DNA of 64,000 bases from Streptomyces sp. NBC_01669 (GTDB taxonomy: Bacteria; Actinomycetota; Actinomycetes; Streptomycetales; Streptomycetaceae): contig NZ_JAPEQG010000001.1 in the NCBI RefSeq assembly GCF_026339735.1, positions 806,001 to 870,000 of the forward strand, in the 5' to 3' direction. The translations under genes and the position numbers were made by a program. The notes beneath the pieces were generated by a model. It did no database searches, was not told where the DNA came from, and was given only the letters and a program-made list of their open reading frames with translations. The first letter of the stretch is position 1. Each line of letters begins with the position of its first letter. Shown in pieces: positions 63,083 through 64,000 of this stretch.

Positions 63083-63143
63083 GTTGATCAACTGGAAATA
63101 GATTGTTACCCAGGGAGAATGTTGTCAAGCGGCAACTATCCCT
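63083..63143 (+). promoter_or_regulatory. Palindrome and U-tailed hairpin before the STAS gene
   Basis: GTTGATCAAC (63083-63092) is a perfect 10-bp palindrome. It is followed by a two-part stem, AGGGA-GAAT-GTTG / CAAC-TA-TCCCT (63112-63143), then TTTAT. The stretch is AT-rich for this genome. It may be the promoter/operator plus a structured leader of the STAS gene, or an intrinsic terminator. Confidence 0.4.
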
Positions 63144-63251
63144 TTTATCGTTTGGCAGGCAGCCCACGCCGCAAGCCGGGGCGGATCGCGACCGAGCCGT
63201 CCGCCCACGACAGTCGTCCCCGTTCACCGAGTGCATCCCGAGGTGCCTTCC

Positions 63252-63614
63252 GTGCTTCCACCGCCCAGCGGAGACAAAGCCATTCGAATCGTCCCACGCC
63301 AGGAGCGGGGAGCCCTGATACTCGCCTTGACGGGCGATCTCGATATCGACAACATCGGCGTTCTCGGTACGGCGCTGGAGAACGCGGCACAGGATGGGCA
63401 GGCTCCGGTCGTCGTCGAGCTCTCCGCCGTGTCGTTCGCGGACTCCACGACGGTGAACATGCTGCTCCACGGGCAGTCCTTGCTGGGCCCCCGGATGCGG
63501 CTGGCCACGCCGTCCCCGTTCATGGCGCGGCTCATCGGTGTGCTCGGTCTGGACAGCGCGTTGCCGGTCTTCGACACCGTTGCGGAGGCCATCGACCCTC
63601 CGCTGCCCACCTGA
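63252..63614 (+). CDS. STAS-domain anti-sigma factor antagonist
   Basis: About 120 residues from GTG 63252 (GAGG eight bases upstream); GTG 63231 would add seven. It has the STAS fold: ALILALTGDLDIDNIGVLGT, VVVELSAVSFADSTTVNMLL and MRLATPSPFMARLIGVLGLD. The Ser in ADSTTVNML is the site phosphorylated by RsbW-like kinases. Unphosphorylated, it would bind an anti-sigma HATPase and free a sigma factor. The PP2C proteins nearby are its likely activators. Confidence 0.9.
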   Translation: MLPPPSGDKAIRIVPRQERGALILALTGDLDIDNIGVLGTALENAAQDGQAPVVVELSAVSFADSTTVNMLLHGQSLLGPRMRLATPSPFMARLIGVLGLDSALPVFDTVAEAIDPPLPT

Positions 63615-63659
63615 CTCCGGCAACGGCGGACGCCCGCCCCCTCGTGCGCGGTGTTTCGA

Positions 63660-64000
63660 TCACCGGGGGGCGGAGTCCGGTGAGGGTACCGGCCGACGGT
63701 CGAGGACACAGTCCCCGCAGAGGCCCCCGCCCGGGCACCGGTAGTAGAGACAGCAGCTGCGTCTGCGGAACGCGGGTGTGTGCGGGGAGCCGGTGGCGCG
63801 CAGATCCGGGTGGTCGAAGAGTTCGGCGACCAGGGCCCGGGCCCGTTGCGCGACGTCCGGGCGGTGGTGGGTCCGCGCCCAGGCGATCAGTTCACGGAGC
63901 GCTCCGGCCAGGGCCGATCCCGCGTTGCCCCAGAGCAGCCGCGGAGCGAGGTGTCCGTCCTGTCGGATCGCCTCCGCCAGCGGTACGAGATGGCCGAACT
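63660..64000 (-). CDS. FhuF-like siderophore-iron reductase (5' end outside window)
   Basis: The last 112 or so codons of a minus-strand gene reach from the window edge to a TGA at 63660. The end reads RLLWGNAGSALAGALRELIA, LVAELFDHPDLRATGSP and CCLYYRCPGGGLCGDCVLD. CC-x10-C-x2-C is the [2Fe-2S] motif of FhuF-type ferric-siderophore reductases, and LLWGNAGSA is also typical. The protein releases iron from imported siderophores in the cytoplasm. The N-terminal part and any iron-controlled promoter lie beyond the edge. Confidence 0.85.
   Translation of the reverse strand, partial: FGHLVPLAEAIRQDGHLAPRLLWGNAGSALAGALRELIAWARTHHRPDVAQRARALVAELFDHPDLRATGSPHTPAFRRRSCCLYYRCPGGGLCGDCVLDRRPVPSPDSAPR

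Overview
The window is high-GC DNA with GTG starts, ATGA/GTGA start-stop overlaps, WS/DGAT acyltransferase, SigB-type sigma/PP2C/anti-sigma genes, class F sortase traces and many lipoproteins. All of this points to a Streptomyces chromosome. From memory (not checked), the gene order sdhBAC - lysR - rmdA - methyltransferase - secreted-repeat lipoprotein ... DNA glycosylase ... WS/DGAT resembles the SCO0922-SCO0958 stretch of S. coelicolor. No rRNA, tRNA or CRISPR array was seen.

Layout. 1-10 kb: a truncated sugar-binding lipoprotein with a DasR-like site, dodecin, a cysteine-rich tail-anchored zinc-ribbon protein, a polysaccharide pyruvyl transferase with an iron-box-like promoter, a UvrA2-type ATPase without UvrB-binding domain, a decayed secreted hydrolase fragment and a GH95 alpha-L-fucosidase carrying two inserted discoidin-like modules. 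10.5-18 kb: succinate dehydrogenase sdhCAB with a divergent LysR regulator, then a c-di-GMP enzyme (RmdA type) coupled to a DUF574-type methyltransferase. 18-24.5 kb: surface and secreted proteins, a sortase pseudogene, and an IS200/IS605-like insertion with a zinc-finger-less TnpB whose 3' end overlaps a pseudoknot-forming, omega-RNA-like segment. 24.4-33 kb: a universal stress protein, then a ROK repressor, two permeases, a binding lipoprotein and a divergent DUF6067-like glycosidase forming one carbohydrate locus. 33-39 kb: an ECF sigma gene overlapping tail-to-tail with its probable anti-sigma gene, a LytS/LytTR two-component system with an acetate-permease-like transporter, an orphan anti-sigma protein and an Fpg/Nei glycosylase. 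39.8-42 kb: a three-gene operon for oxidative L-fucose catabolism. 42-46 kb: WS/DGAT and a PAS-GAF-PP2C-HATPase phosphatase. 45.9-50.8 kb: ApbE, an FMN-binding protein and a ferric-reductase-like protein divergent from an OmpR-type two-component system, with four helically phased repeats between them. 51-54 kb: a DUF1990/lipase-maturation-factor group behind two perfect 16-bp palindromes, and a 57-codon orphan gene. 54-64 kb: a zinc-ribbon SDR, a SigB-family sigma factor and a dense stress-signalling island (receiver-PP2C, CHASE3 kinase, response regulator, HATPase, GAF-PP2C, MarR, STAS), ending in a truncated FhuF-like reductase.

How the parts fit. The GH95 fucosidase (7-10 kb) would release L-fucose, and the mutarotase/dehydrogenase/lactonase operon (40-42 kb) would oxidise it; both upstream regions carry a similar CATCGGAT-containing motif. 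The ROK/ABC/glycosidase locus is a second glycan-use unit. The 46-51 kb block reads as a signal-controlled extracytoplasmic flavin electron-transfer system. The 56-64 kb block is a partner-switching network feeding a SigB-like factor. The least explained items are the TnpB/pseudoknot element and the orphan gene at 53761-53934.
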